Assembly (NCBI RefSeq): GCF_023065955.2
Contig: NW_026622930.1
Location: forward strand, 20,871,449-20,935,448
DNA length: 64,000 bases
Direction of reading: 5' to 3'
DNA from: Ursus arctos
Lineage: Eukaryota > Chordata > Mammalia > Carnivora > Ursidae
A program made the position numbers and the translations under genes. A model generated the notes under the pieces. That model was not told where the DNA came from, ran no database searches, and was given only the letters and a program-made list of their open reading frames with translations. Shown here in pieces: positions 1 through 11,011 of this stretch; the first letter of the stretch is position 1; each line of letters opens with the position of its first letter.

Positions 1-105
1 ATTTATTGACTCACTGACATCCACACCAGTGAAATCAGCTGACACAGTAGTAATAGAATGAAATGACAATTTCAGAAGAGAACTCCTAGTTTTGTCTTTA
101 CCTTT

Positions 106-310
106 CTTTTTTTTTTTTTAAGATTTTATTTATTTATTTGATAGAGAGCACAAGCAGGCAGAGAGACAGGCAGAGAGAGAGGGAGAGAGAGAGGGAGAAG
201 CAGGCTCTGCGCTGAGCAGGGAGCCTGACGTGGGGCTCGATACCAGGACCCAGGGATCATGACCTCAGTCTAAGGCAGACTCTTAACTGACTGAGCCACC
301 CAGGTGCCCC
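106..310 (-). mobile_element. Can-SINE (tRNA-derived SINE), inverted
   Basis: A T-run followed by AAGATTTTATTTATTTATTTG and a GA-rich middle ends in GAGCCACCCAGGTGCCCC, which is the complement of the Can-SINE head, so the element lies on the minus strand. A perfect 14-bp direct repeat, TTGTCTTTACCTTT, flanks it at 92-105 and 311-324; this is the target-site duplication and fixes both ends. The long GAGAGAG middle is an expanded purine tract. Family knowledge: these SINEs are non-autonomous and are moved by L1 machinery. Confidence 0.95.
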
Positions 311-964
311 TTGTCTTTACCTTTGAACTGTGGAAGTGGAATTTTGGATGGATTAATAAACTGTGAGAACCAGTTTAGAATTTAATCATAAATGGAAGTT
401 TTGACCCATGGTCAAAAACCCAGCTGTTACAACCATCTAGAGCCCCAGAATTACCAATCAAGACTGGCTATGGCGCAGTCTATGCTGCACTTTTCATTGT
501 ACTTACATGTGAGTCATTTTACTCAAATTGTAGAAGGAATGTGATTCCAGCCGCTGCAGAGTAGCATCTATTGACAAGTAGCTGAATGTCACAAAAATAT
601 AATGCAAAGTAGACAGTTAGTAGGGTTGTAAATGCCATACATACCCCAAACATACTAATCTTGATGAAACTGCTTTGTCAGGGGCTTCCCAGATCAGGCA
701 ACATGATTTCTCCCTAATTATGTTAAAATTAGTTATACTTTTTTCAGATCCTGTGATACCTGAAAGCTTCCCAATTCTTTAGGTCCTATTCACCCCTAAG
801 ATTTCATTCAACTATACTTCTTCAGAAGCTTTCCCTAAATTTCCTGATTAGGTCAAATTTCCCTTAAGTATATCTCATTGCACCAGGAACTTCTCCTTTC
901 ACTAATTATCACAGTGCAACTTTCTGATTGTTTGGATAATATTTGATTTTTATTGTCTGATTAG
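311..964. other. No gene or recognised repeat
   Basis: Ordinary AT-rich sequence. I see no coding frame of useful length, no tandem repeat and no recognisable transposon. Confidence 0.5.
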
Positions 965-1091
965 GCTATGCATTCTGTAAAATAGAAAACTGTGCCTGTT
1001 TTGGGTGTCCTTTGAATTTTGAGCGCCTTTCATAATGTGTGGCATTTAGTAGACGCTCAATAAATATATGTGAAGGTAATGAATGAATGAG
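965..1091 (+). mobile_element. LINE-2 3' end fragment
   Basis: The segment carries the L2 3'-terminal pattern: a 'gcatttagtagacgctcaat' core followed by AAATATATGTG and a GAATGAATGAGTGGATGAAT tail. L2 is an ancient mammalian-wide LINE. The copy is short and diverged. Confidence 0.75.
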
Positions 1092-1300
1092 TGGATGAAT
1101 TACTCAAAATAGCAGAAAATGAAAGACATTAGAAAAGAACACAAGAATTAAAAAAGAGGCATTTTTAATGGAGTATGTGACAGCATGGGATTAGAAATAC
1201 AGTTGCAAAGATGCGAAATCTATAATCCTATAGAGGAACACTACATAGGGTGGTGACTCCACATCCACTCAAGACTTCTCTTCTTTATTTTGATGAAGTG

Positions 1301-1328
1301 GAACATTCAAGATTTGTCTTGAATGTTC
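1301..1328. repeat. Perfect 12-bp inverted repeat (hairpin)
   Basis: GAACATTCAAGA and its exact complement TCTTGAATGTTC are separated by a 4-nt TTTG loop. It lies in otherwise unassigned sequence, and no function can be assigned. It could be chance in a window this size, although the perfect 12-bp stem with a tetraloop is striking. Confidence 0.7.
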
Positions 1329-1524
1329 GTAAGCAAAAGATAACTCAAATAAAAGTATTAAGGATGAAAAGAGAAATAAGTACAACTTGTCAAGAATATG
1401 TAGGAATATTGTTTCAAATAATCTCCACAAATTCTATTCTTGTAATGAGAATGACTAATGCAGCCATCTCTATGATATTTGGGAAAATTAAGAATTAATA
1501 GATGGTGTCCACTTGTAGTCACAG

Positions 1525-1715
1525 CAGAGATTCTTTAACCCTGGCCATACAGTTGAACTACCCAGGAGGCTTTTAAAATTTACATATGTCCAAAACATGA
1601 TGCAGGATAATTAAGTCAGAGTTTATAAGGGATGACATGCGAATACTTTTATTTTTTAAAAGGCATCCTAGATGATTCTAATGTGCAGGCAGGGTTGAGG
1701 GCCACTCATCTATAG
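1525..1715. mobile_element. MER5/MER58-type hAT MITE remnant
   Basis: The left end reads 'gattctttaaccctggccat' and the right end 'gtgcaggcagggttgaggg', which together form a diverged terminal inverted repeat. The interior contains 'ggaggcttttaaaatttaca' and 'ctagatgattctaatgtgca', wording typical of the MER5B/MER58 non-autonomous hAT-Charlie elements. The exact subfamily and orientation are not certain. Confidence 0.65.
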
Positions 1716-2584
1716 TTTGAATTAGTCTGTAAGCAAAATATTTTCATTAACATTATGTTTATGAGAGGAGTTCTATTTCATTTGAGTTTTTGCCATGGTC
1801 ATTGTGAAAATTCTAATGGTCCTATTCGTTCTGTTTTGATTTATCTATTCTCTAAACAATTAGCCTTTGATTTATCAGGTCTCCCAAACCATTGCCACTT
1901 GTGGATAACATTACATAAATTATTTTGATCCAAGTATATCTTTAACGTAGAGGAAACAATGGAACACATTGAAAAGATTAATTTATTGTGTAGGGTTTGC
2001 AAAGATTTATAATGGATAAAGCTGAGCCATCTGAAGGACAAGATTAATTTTGAAGGCTGCAAACTTGTTTACCTAACTTTAGGTCCTATCTATTGCTCTA
2101 AATTCTCTCCTGAATTTCTTAGTTTAGAAGTGTGAAGCTTTCTCAGTCGGTTACTGGGATGGTCATTCTGCCCATGTCATAATAACTGAAGTTCCAGTTC
2201 TCCAACTGAATTATACATCCTTAAAGGGCTCTTATAGCTCAGTTGTGAAGACAACATGTAGGAACCATTTATTCAGTGGGATGAAAGAAGTGATTCCCTG
2301 CTTGCTTATCCCATTTTTATTAATAGGAAAAATCAAATACCCCCTCTTCCTCAAATTTCTTCTTAGCCTATAAATCTTATGTAATCAGTACAGTGACATG
2401 TCATTTATCATCCAAACTAGGATATTTTTGTGAGTTACACAGGCTGCTTTTAATAATTATACCTGAATAATAGGTGGAAATTTGTCCTGTCCCAGGCAAA
2501 CCTATCTAGGATCACCCAAATGATTTCTCTCTTCCCCTCTACACATATCATATCTTTAACGATTACTTATGTATCTCTGTGTGC
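1716..2584. other. No gene or recognised repeat
   Basis: AT-rich sequence. The only open frames are under about 75 codons with no domain resemblance. Confidence 0.5.
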
Positions 2585-2735
2585 TTTCATTCAACAAATA
2601 TCTGTTGAATATTTACTCTGTGTCAGTAAATGGGCATTGACAAAACAGATCTGTTCCCTAGCTTCAAGGAAGTCACAGTAGTAGGTGATATAGGTAGGTA
2701 AATGGGATTAGCATGTAGAGTGATAAGTGCACTGA
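2585..2735. mobile_element. Ancient interspersed repeat, family unassigned
   Basis: 'cattcaacaaatatctgttg', 'tttactctgtgtcag' and 'acaaaacagatctgttccct' match in style a very common mammalian repeat ('caacaaatatttattgagc... aacaaaacagacaaggtccctgccc'). I recognise the pattern but cannot name the family with confidence. Similar fragments sit near 19160-19290, 31475-31600 and 60405-60470. Confidence 0.55.
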
Positions 2736-3279
2736 TATGGATCAGGGAACATTTAACCAGATTGGAGAATCCAGCATAGTCTCCATGGAGAAAGTCTCAA
2801 CATGGTCTTCAAATCTGCCTGGGTGTCCTGTGTATCTCAACCAACCCTCCCTCTTTAATTGCCCATCACTTTTATTTCAAACCTCAAATTTCCAACTCTT
2901 CACCCTCAATATTAGCAGATTACCTTTTAATAATTTGTAGGAAAGACTGAAACCTCGAGATGAGAATTCCTTGAATTCTCCACCAATAAGCCTATTAATA
3001 TACCTGCACCTGCCTCATCTCTTACTACTTTCTTTCTTGTGACAGTGTAAAAAATGACAATCTTCCTGTAGCAAGTCAATTCCTCTATTTGGATCCCACC
3101 CCTTCTTGCTTTCTCAGGCACCTCATACTCTTAAAATTGTTTGTTCTTCACTCTCCTCAGCCTCTCTCTCTCCTGATGCCCTTCCCTGGTCTCAGTTACA
3201 TCTGCCTGTTTATGACTCTCAAATCTCAAAAAACCCCTACCTGAGTCTTTCCCTGAGCATCCCCCATACCAGGACTTCC

Positions 3280-3511
3280 AGTCTTCCTTACTCTACTTTG
3301 CTTTTTTCTTTTAACCACATCCATTATTCCCTTATAAACCAGTACATATTTATTATGGTTTTGGTTTATTGTCTATTTCCTTCCATTCAAATGTAAACAC
3401 CACAGGGGCATCAATCTTTGTCTGTTTGTTCCCTGATGTATCTTCATCTCTTAGAATAGTCACTGTCATATAGTAGGGGCTGAATAAATACTTGTCAAAT
3501 GAATGAATGAA
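3280..3511 (+). mobile_element. LINE-2 3' end
   Basis: The segment ends with 'catatagtaggggctgaata' and a GAATGAATGA tail, preceded by 'ctgatgtatcttcatctctt' and 'taaacaccacaggggcatca', all typical of the L2 3' UTR. The CT-rich sequence from about 2800 to 3280 may be more of the same or another old LINE, but I cannot assign it. Confidence 0.75.
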
Positions 3512-3534
3512 AAATTATGTCTGTGTCCTGATGT

Positions 3535-4422
3535 CTGCTGGACATAGCTTGCTTGATGCCTCAAAGGCACCTCAAATGCCACATGCCCCAAATTGAACTC
3601 CTGACTTGCTCCCTGACCCTCCACAGCAAATCCACAGAACACGTCTCTAGTGCAGTGAATATGCTAATCAACTACACAGATGTCCTAGTCAGACACTCGG
3701 ATGAAATTCTTCTCCATTTCCCTCCACCTCCAAATCAATCAACTTTCCAGTTTGTTGGGTCTTTCTATTTATTTCTCACATGTGCCCACTTTATTTCCCT
3801 TCAACCATCATCACTCAGTTCACCATCTCCTCTTCCCTGGGACACTGGATCAACCTCCTCACTAGCTTCCTGTCTCCAGTCTTACTCCATTTGACTCCCT
3901 TTCTATAGCACAAGGGAATGTTTCTAAAGCACCTGATCTGTTATTCCCTGCTTATAACCACTCAGTGACTTGGCCCTTAGGGAAGATTTCAAACTGCTTT
4001 ATATGGTTCACAAGGCCCTGAACTTGCTCATTCCCTGCTTTCATTTTTCTCTACTGCCCTTCTCCCAGCTTAAGCTCCAGCCTCAACAAATTTATTTTAA
4101 TTTAACTGATAGCCCAGCTTTCCCCTCTGCTTGGAACTATCTTTCTACCTCCCCCCTCTTCCCACCACCCAGATAATGCATATCACAAGTTAGGTGTCAT
4201 TTCCTCCAGGAAGCCTTCCTTGACCACACTCTCCATCCACATAATATGCTTCTTGTATGAGTTCTGTAGCACTCTATGACTGACCCCATCATAGCACTAT
4301 CACTCTCTTAGGAAGGAAAGTGGAAACTCCATGAGTATTGTCAGCTGTTGTATGTGAAGCATCTAGCAAAGTGCCAGACACAAAGTAGGGCTCAATAAAT
4401 GTTTGTTGAATGAATGAATAAA
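3535..4422 (+). mobile_element. Long LINE-2 remnant (ORF2 end and 3' UTR)
   Basis: About 0.9 kb of L2 in plus orientation. Recognisable blocks in order are 'aaattgaactcctgacttgc', 'actagcttcctgtctccagt', 'ggttcacaaggccctgaac', 'cctccaggaagccttccttg' and the terminal 'gtagggctcaataaatgttt' with GAATGAATGAATAAA. The frames are broken by many stops. It is a fossil with no coding capacity. Confidence 0.85.
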
Positions 4423-4982
4423 GTAATGGTCAAGCTACTGGGACGTCCAAGTAGAGACACCAGATAGGCAATTATATAGGAATTGAGGAAAAAAGAAGAG
4501 TGAAAGGGGAATTTGAGGTGTTTAGCTTATAGGTCACTAAATGGTCATGCCATTAAAGGGAGAAGGAGAAGGAACAGTTTAGCAGGAAGATGATGGGTTT
4601 GTTCTGGATTTGCTGTTTGAAGTGACTCAAGATGATGATACTTGGAACGAAGCTTCTAAAGCAGGCCTGACTTGTAAGAACAAGTCAGGGCTGGAGACAC
4701 TCATTTAGGAATGAGTTGTGTTACATAATACTGAAGGCAAAGGGATGGGAGTGTTCATTCAAGGAGAGGAGGGTATAAAGGCACTGGGACAAAATAATGA
4801 ACTGATCTTCAAAGAATTGAATGAAATGAAATAGGAAGCTGGGAAAGGAGACTGAGGAAGAGTAGCTAAGGTAAGATGTTAAAAAGAAGGATGAGAACAA
4901 TATCCAGGAAATCAAAGGAGACAAGAATTTGAAAAAGGAAGGGCTGGTCAGGAGAATCAAAGACTGCAGAGATGTTTAGCTG
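4423..4982. other. Purine-rich unassigned stretch
   Basis: G/A-rich on the plus strand (runs such as 'gggagaaggagaaggaac'). The minus-strand open frame here simply reflects the purine bias. No repeat family is assigned, and a perfect hairpin lies at 4666-4689. Confidence 0.5.
4666..4689. repeat. Perfect 10-bp inverted repeat (hairpin)
   Basis: CCTGACTTGT and ACAAGTCAGG are exact complements around a 4-nt AAGA loop. No transposon boundary coincides with it. Function unknown; a chance origin is possible. Confidence 0.65.
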
Positions 4983-5155
4983 GGACGGTTTTCTCAACTG
5001 CAGCCCTGCTGATATTTGAGACTAGAAAATCCTTTGTTGTGGAAGGATATTCTGTGCCCTGCAGGGTATTTAGCACATCCTTCACCTCTACCCACAGAGG
5101 CCAGTAGCCCCCTCCTCTCCTAACAACTAAAAATGTCAAATACCCCTGAAATGAC
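4983..5155 (-). mobile_element. MER20-type hAT MITE, inverted
   Basis: Read on the plus strand it contains 'tctcaactgcagccctgctg', 'tttagcacatcct', 'acccacagaggccagtagcc' and 'acaactaaaaatgtc', the complement-side landmarks of MER20. Family knowledge: MER20 is a placental-mammal non-autonomous hAT-Charlie element, and some copies have been reported to act as regulatory elements in uterine cells. Nothing in the sequence shows that this copy does. Confidence 0.8.
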
Positions 5156-6625
5156 ACAATAGATAAAAATGATCATGAAATGAATGAATTTAGCCCAAGT
5201 CACACAGGTTGCTCCTGGGTGTATTGTCATTTGGTGTGCCTGAATTATCTTCATTGCTTGTCAGAATCCATTAATCAAAGAAAGGCCCTCATTCATTTCA
5301 TACACAGTTATACTCTTAACTCATTATGGAAGTCCTTTTTATCCTTGCTCTTGAGTGTATAACAATTCAGTTTTCTAAGATTTAGAATTATTATTATTAT
5401 TTTTTTTAAGTGAGGGAAGTCTGAAATCATTATGTACATTTCTGACAAAATGTAAAACATTTGTCCTAGTGGTAAAAAGTGAATCAAGAATTGGTAACTA
5501 GGCAAGATGGACTGGAGATAGATATATAAATCTATTTATGGGAGACATCCCTGGCTAAGGTTTTTGCCACATCCCAACATACGTTAAAATAATGGAGAAT
5601 TACTAAGTTCTCAAGACCAAATGAATTTAAATTTGCAGTAGGTTTAGGAAATCATTTAGAAATTTGGGATTAGAGAGGTCACAAAATCAAATAAACATCT
5701 CATACATAAAACTTTTCATATACATTGGAGATGTAGATATTGACTAATACAAGTACAATAGATATCAATTATTTGTTTTGATAGAACACATTTAGAAAAT
5801 AACATGGCACAGTTGCAAACTTTTATTTATATTAAGAAAAATGACTTACATCCTGGAAATATTGGGCAGATTTGAAAACGCACGACTGGGAATGGTTTTC
5901 AGATGAGTCTCTGTAAACTTCCTATGAAAATAAGTTACACAATTAGAGATTTAATCATTGGACTTTTATAATAAGTCACCTTAATTATGAACAATACATT
6001 ATTAGAAGCAGGCCGATCCTTATGATATATATTTCATCATACATAATCAACAAAATTAATACTTAAGGAAAAACAAACATACAGTTTTCCCCCAACAAAA
6101 CAAGAATTGAGAGTGGGACTCAAATGCAGAAAATAAAACTTCAAACGTCATCTTTGAATTTGCAGTAAACTCGTATGCTTTGTTTGACATCAGATTCAAA
6201 TTATTAACTGGAGGGCAATGTAACATATTCATAAGTTTATTAGGACTGCTGAGTTCATATTATGCGCATGTCAATGGAAATGTCTTGGAATGTCATTGGA
6301 ATATACATGAAGAACATATTAAGAGCATTAAATGCATGTGATATATCTTAGAGATTAAAAATAGTGGTATGGTTACAGTCTTTTTGCCCAACCAAAGGTC
6401 TCCTCAATCATTACCTTGATCTTATCCACTTGCTACAGTTTGGAAATAACTGACTAACAAGGAGCTAATTCTCTTGTGACATCTTTATTGCATATGCAAC
6501 TTAAAGGTTGTGGCTTTTCTTCCAGTTTGCTTTTTCGGATACTTTTCAGAAGGCCGAGATTATTTTCCTTATAGGTAATAAGACATCTTCATGCATTTCA
6601 GGATGTCTGTCCACCGAGGTGTTCC
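5156..6625. other. AT-rich stretch without gene or recognised repeat
   Basis: About 1.5 kb of very AT-rich sequence. No frame looks coding, and I see no transposon ends or tandem arrays apart from a short (ATT)n/T run near 5387-5408. Confidence 0.5.
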
Positions 6626-6824
6626 TTTTTTTTTTTTTTTTAAGATTTTATTTATTTATTTGTCAAAGAGAGAAGGAGAGTACAAGCAGGGGGAGCGGCA
6701 GGCAGAGGGAGAAGCTGGCTCCCTGCTGAGCAAGGAGCCTGATGCGGGACTCAACCCCAGGACCCTGGGATCATGACCTGAGCCAAAGGCAGACGCTTAA
6801 CCAACTGAGCCACCCAGGCATCCC
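6626..6824 (-). mobile_element. Can-SINE, inverted
   Basis: A run of T leads into AAGATTTTATTTATTTATTTG, then a GA-rich middle, 'gatgcgggactcaacccca', and GAGCCACCCAGGCATCCC at the head end. A short direct repeat, AGGTGTT, at 6617-6623 and 6826-6832 marks the duplicated target. The two overlapping open frames on the plus strand are antisense SINE translations, not a gene. Confidence 0.93.
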
Positions 6825-7089
6825 AAGGTGTTTCATTTTTTACTTCCTTTTGTTAATATTGTAACGCTTGATAGAATACTATAGGAAAGAAGGTGTCCTA
6901 ACTCATTTTGCAAAAAGACAATGCCTCACCACACTTACCATCTTCTCCATGGGTCTGTTTTTGCCATATAGATATGGGTAATCACATATCATCCATTTAC
7001 TACGTTATTTAAAGGTATTAGACTAAAATTGTGTGCTTCCCTTCTAGGCTGCAGGGTTTTTTCCCTCAACAATCTATTTCCTTGATCTC

Positions 7090-7935
7090 TGAATTCTTTG
7101 AACTACTAATTTTTGCAGTCATTGAAACACACTTGGAACTTTTGGTTTCTGGTTCTGGAAGCCTGGAAGTCACTTCTCCCTCTTAACAATAAGTGAAGAA
7201 CTGAACAGACTAAACAGACTGAAAACTCAACAACTCTTCTAGGAGAAGGAAAGAGACAGGGCAAACTGCTGTTCCCAAGACAGCCAGGCAAATGAAGAGT
7301 CCCAGATTCCCAGAACAGAGACTGATATATGGAAACCACAGGGAGAACCAGTGTCAGGGTAGGAAACCTATACTGGGATTGATGAATTGCCGGAGGCACA
7401 GTGCTGATAAATTTCCAGGGGGACCCAGTCACAGGGGGACCTCCACAATTTTGTGAGATTTACCTCCAGGAGCTCAAACAAGTTCTAAGCATTAGGAAAA
7501 AAATATCTTCTTGCTTTTCTGGCAAAGGGAGGGGAAAAGGAACCATTTGGAAATATACCAGAGCACACAGTTCTTACCCAGGCCTGCCCTCTGGGGACAC
7601 TATTAACCAGCGCTTAACTGACCTGGGGAAGGGAAAATACCCAACTCCAGGTCACTCTAGCAGTCCTGTGCTACTTAAGAGGAGAGGAAAAAAAAAAAAA
7701 CCAACTGAGAAACACTGGTAAAGTTCAGAGTCTGGAGGCACAGGCTCACTAAAAGACTGAGACCTAATCACAAGATTAGAGAACACTTCCCCTCACCCAA
7801 CACCTCACCATCACATTACTAATGGCCTTATATTTATGGCAGTTCCTTTTACCTAGTACATCATGTCTGTCTATCAAGAAATATATCGGCAATTTGCCTA
7901 ATCAATGCATCAGCAGGACCAAATTAGTTTGTAAA
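7090..7935 (+). mobile_element. Old LINE-1 5'-region remnant (tentative)
   Basis: Phrases such as 'ccggaggcacagtgctgata', 'ttacctccaggagctcaaac', 'ctggggacactattaaccag', 'gcagtcctgtgctacttaag' and 'aggctcactaaaagactgag' resemble the GC-richer 5' untranslated region of old mammalian L1 (L1M/L1ME type). The open frames at 7106-7432 (minus) and 7401-7721 (plus) overlap here and are by-products of this repeat. The subfamily name is not certain. Confidence 0.55.
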
Positions 7936-8532
7936 AGGATCTATTAACTTGGGGGGGGGTGATGTGAATGACGAAAGGGTAAATTGTTAGCTCTTGGTGT
8001 TTCAGCATGAAGCCCATTGTTGCCTTTATATGATTTCAAAAATTTAAGTCCCATAAATTACCCAGCCTTCCTCATAGGTCTCCCACTTACATTCCCTTAA
8101 TTGGATTGATTAAAAGGTATTGGTCCAGATCCAAGATTCTGAAGTTAAAAAAAAATGAGAACAAGTCATTTGATTAAAATCTCCCAGGAAAATGGGGCCA
8201 TGCCAAAGGAAAACAAAGGATAGGATGCACACCTGTTGCGTATCATCCAAGGAGATTGAGTTTCTCAAGCTCAAAGATAGTCTATGTTATACAGCATGTC
8301 CTAAGGCATGGATCTGAGGGCATACTTATAAGACAGCACATACTGCTTGTAGGTAATGTGGACCTAATTTGTAACTTTCATTGGCTAAAACCGGAGGGGT
8401 TTATTCCGTGTTCAAAAGAAAATGACATATTTAATTGAGAAGAAAATTAGAGTAAGTTTACAATGGTATCTAAGAAGTCTGACTTGGAACAGAAATCCAT
8501 CTAAATGTAATTTAATAGACTTCCAGTAAAAA
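7936..8532. other. No gene or recognised repeat
   Basis: Unassigned AT-rich sequence with a short G9 run near 7951-7959. Nothing coding is visible. Confidence 0.5.
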
Positions 8533-8544
8533 ATTCAAGATTCA

Positions 8545-8787
8545 GATTAATCAGAAGGGGGAATGAAGCATGAGAGACTATGGACTCTGAGAAACAAACT
8601 GAGGGCTTCAGAGGGGAGGGGGGTGGGGGAATGGGATAGGCTGGTGATGGGTAGTAAGGAGGGCACGTATTGCATGGTGCACTGGGTGTTATACGCAGCT
8701 AATGAATCATCGAACTTTACATCAAAAATCAGGGATGTACTGTATGGTGACTAACATAATAAAAAAATATTATTATAATAAAAAAAG
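8545..8787 (+). mobile_element. Young carnivore LINE-1, 5'-truncated 3' UTR
   Basis: The copy starts inside the L1 3' UTR ('gaagcatgagagactatgga'), passes through a G-rich tract with GGGGAGGGGGGTGGGGG and the 'gcactgggtgttatacgcag' block, and ends 'ggtgactaacataataaaa' with an A-rich tail. The 12-bp direct repeat ATTCAAGATTCA at 8533-8544 and 8788-8799 is a perfect target-site duplication. That and the clean sequence point to a fairly recent insertion. It has no coding content. Confidence 0.93.
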
Positions 8788-8945
8788 ATTCAAGATTCAA
8801 ATAACATTTATAACCTTTCCCAATATATGAATTTCTGAAATATGTAATTCATGTTTCTTGAATTTTCTCTTTCACACACATAAACACATACACGCTTTAA
8901 GTTTGAACAAAGATCTTTCCCTACTACTGATTAAGTTACAGTTAA

Positions 8946-9416
8946 TGTAGTTCAGGGCAAGTATCCCAAAACATGGTAACTTAGCATATTGAACATTTTA
9001 AGCTGGAGGAATTTGAGAAACAGCAGGTGTAGGAAGGACTCTGATTCCTCTTCTTCTCTAAAGCATGTCATGACCCTCTTTTGACAGGTGCCCTGCCTAT
9101 AGCCTTATCTCTGAAAACACCAAAGGAACCTGAACGAACAAACCTTGCTAAGCTTCCTTCAGTTCATTACCCTTAGTTCATACCCTTTGGTTCTATCATA
9201 TTTTTCCATGACTTTCCATTCTTCATCAAACTAGTATAAAAATGCTCAGGTTTAATCACCTCTTTGGGTCTTCATTTTTTATGAAGGCTTCTGTGACACA
9301 TAAAAAAATTAAATAAATTTTTATGTTTTTCTCTTGTTAATCTGTCTTTTGTTACAAAGCCCCAGCTGAGGAACTAGAAGGGTAGAAGTAAAAACATACT
9401 ATTTTCCTCCCCTACA
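8946..9416 (+). mobile_element. Endogenous retrovirus 5' LTR
   Basis: This block is repeated, diverged, at 11012-11515: both contain 'ttttaagctggagg', 'atttgagaaacagcaggt', 'ccttgctaag', a shared 'actttccattctt' and 'tctcttgttaatct'. It begins TG and ends CA. A TATA-like TATAAAAA lies at 9235-9242 and an AATAAA at 9312-9317, the spacing expected of an LTR with U3, R and U5. The two copies differ at many positions, so the insertion is old. No obvious short direct repeat of host DNA survives at the outer edges. Confidence 0.85.
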
Positions 9417-11011
9417 GTTTCTGGTGATGGGGACTGGATAGTAAAAGGCGGATACTCCACTCACCTTGGAGACTGCAGCTGAAGTCTGGGACAACTGACA
9501 GAAAGCCAGTAGAAGGTAAGAATTCTTAACATGTCAGTTTCCTAGATCTCTGTCTTAGTGCTTAGTTGAGAGAGGAACGTAAACATTTCTCCTTGCCCTT
9601 TCCTTTCCAAATTCAGGTTAGCAGGGAAAAATATTCATAAGAATTAGTTCTTTGGATTATGACCCTTGTGAGTTTAGCTTTGAGTGCCCATTGTTTATTG
9701 ATCCTTTCCCTCCAGGGACAGCTCTTGCTTTCCTGTTTGTTTGGGTTTTTCATTTTGTTTTGTTTTGTGTCCTGAGAGCCTTGCTTGCTTTTTACCTGCC
9801 AGGATATGCAGGTCATTGGTTACCTTTTAAGAAAGCTGCCTAGGAAAGAAAGATTCTGTGTTTTATCAAAATAATTTCCTGTGCTTCATGTTGTCTTTAT
9901 AAGGTCTTTTGATTATGTAAGAAAATTTAATCTTCTTAATATTAAAAGAGTGGAGGGTTTTGTTCACATCTATGTAACCATCTGTATTTGTCTTTAAAAT
10001 GCCTTATTGTCATTTTGGCTAAATAGATGGCCAAGATCTTATTTAATTAAGTGTTCAAATCTTTTGACATTTTTGATAAATTTCCCAAAATCAGATTCTA
10101 AATAAAGTCTTTTCTGACTTTGAACTAACTTTGAGCTTTTCGAGGATCCCTGCAAAGCAGACTTAAAAAGAAACTATATAACCAATCACCTTTTCTTGTT
10201 GCACTTGTATAAATAGTTAGGCCAAGTTTAATAAGACTAGATTTATTTTTGCAAATAAAAATAGTCTTGGATTATCTTTGGTAGAAATGACTGTAGAGAA
10301 AAATGTTGTTTCAGTGAAAAAGTGTTACCCGCCGTTGTGAATGTTCATTACCTCTGAGCTATTTTCATCTCCTCGTAAATCGGATTCTGCCATTTTTGCA
10401 TTTTGTCACTTGTTAATGTATCCAGTGTTTCTCTCCCCTTCCTGACTTGGCATCACCAGAAACAAAAACTACCTATTTCCCAAAGTCCTATTAGCTGAAG
10501 CTGGATGATGATAAAAACTTTTAGGGAATCACCATAACAGATCATGTATGGGCACTCTTTGTACCTATGGCTATGTAGGTCACTCAAAAATTTCACCAGA
10601 ATGTCCAATGCTATCACCAGAGACACTCAAACTACAAACCAAAAGTTTTATCAATAGTTACTGCCTGTCCTTACTACCCTACCTAAAGATGCTTTCAGCC
10701 TGACATCTAGAAATCTTGACTGACTGCCCTCTGGATTCAAAAACTGAATTTATAATTTGTTGGGACCATTAACTTTTGTTTTACTTTTATTTCCATAGAA
10801 ATGTCGCTCATTAAGATTATTGATACCATTAACCTAACTTAGGTGGGTACCCTTACTCCCACCCATAACACCACCTTCCGAAATGAAACAACTCTTTAGG
10901 ACTGACCTATTCCTAGGAGTGAGAGACTGGCTCACTGGGATATGGAATGATCTACCAACTAAGTTTCTGGACTGTCAGACTTCTTGGGGAAAATTTCAGA
11001 TGAGAGAATTA
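9417..11011 (+). mobile_element. Degenerate proviral interior (non-coding)
   Basis: The 1.6 kb between the two LTRs is much shorter than a complete retroviral interior, and no frame in it encodes recognisable gag, protease, polymerase or a full envelope. Just inside the 5' LTR, a TGG-initial sequence at 9422-9439 sits where a primer-binding site should be; I cannot assign the tRNA. A strong splice-donor-like AAGGTAAGA lies at 9513-9521. The interior may be an internally deleted provirus or a non-autonomous relative. Frames are broken throughout and no product is expected. Confidence 0.7.

Noticed and set aside
7106..7721. Overlapping 108- and 106-codon frames on opposite strands
   Set aside because: Both fall in a GC-richer region resembling an old L1 5' end; openness follows from base composition.
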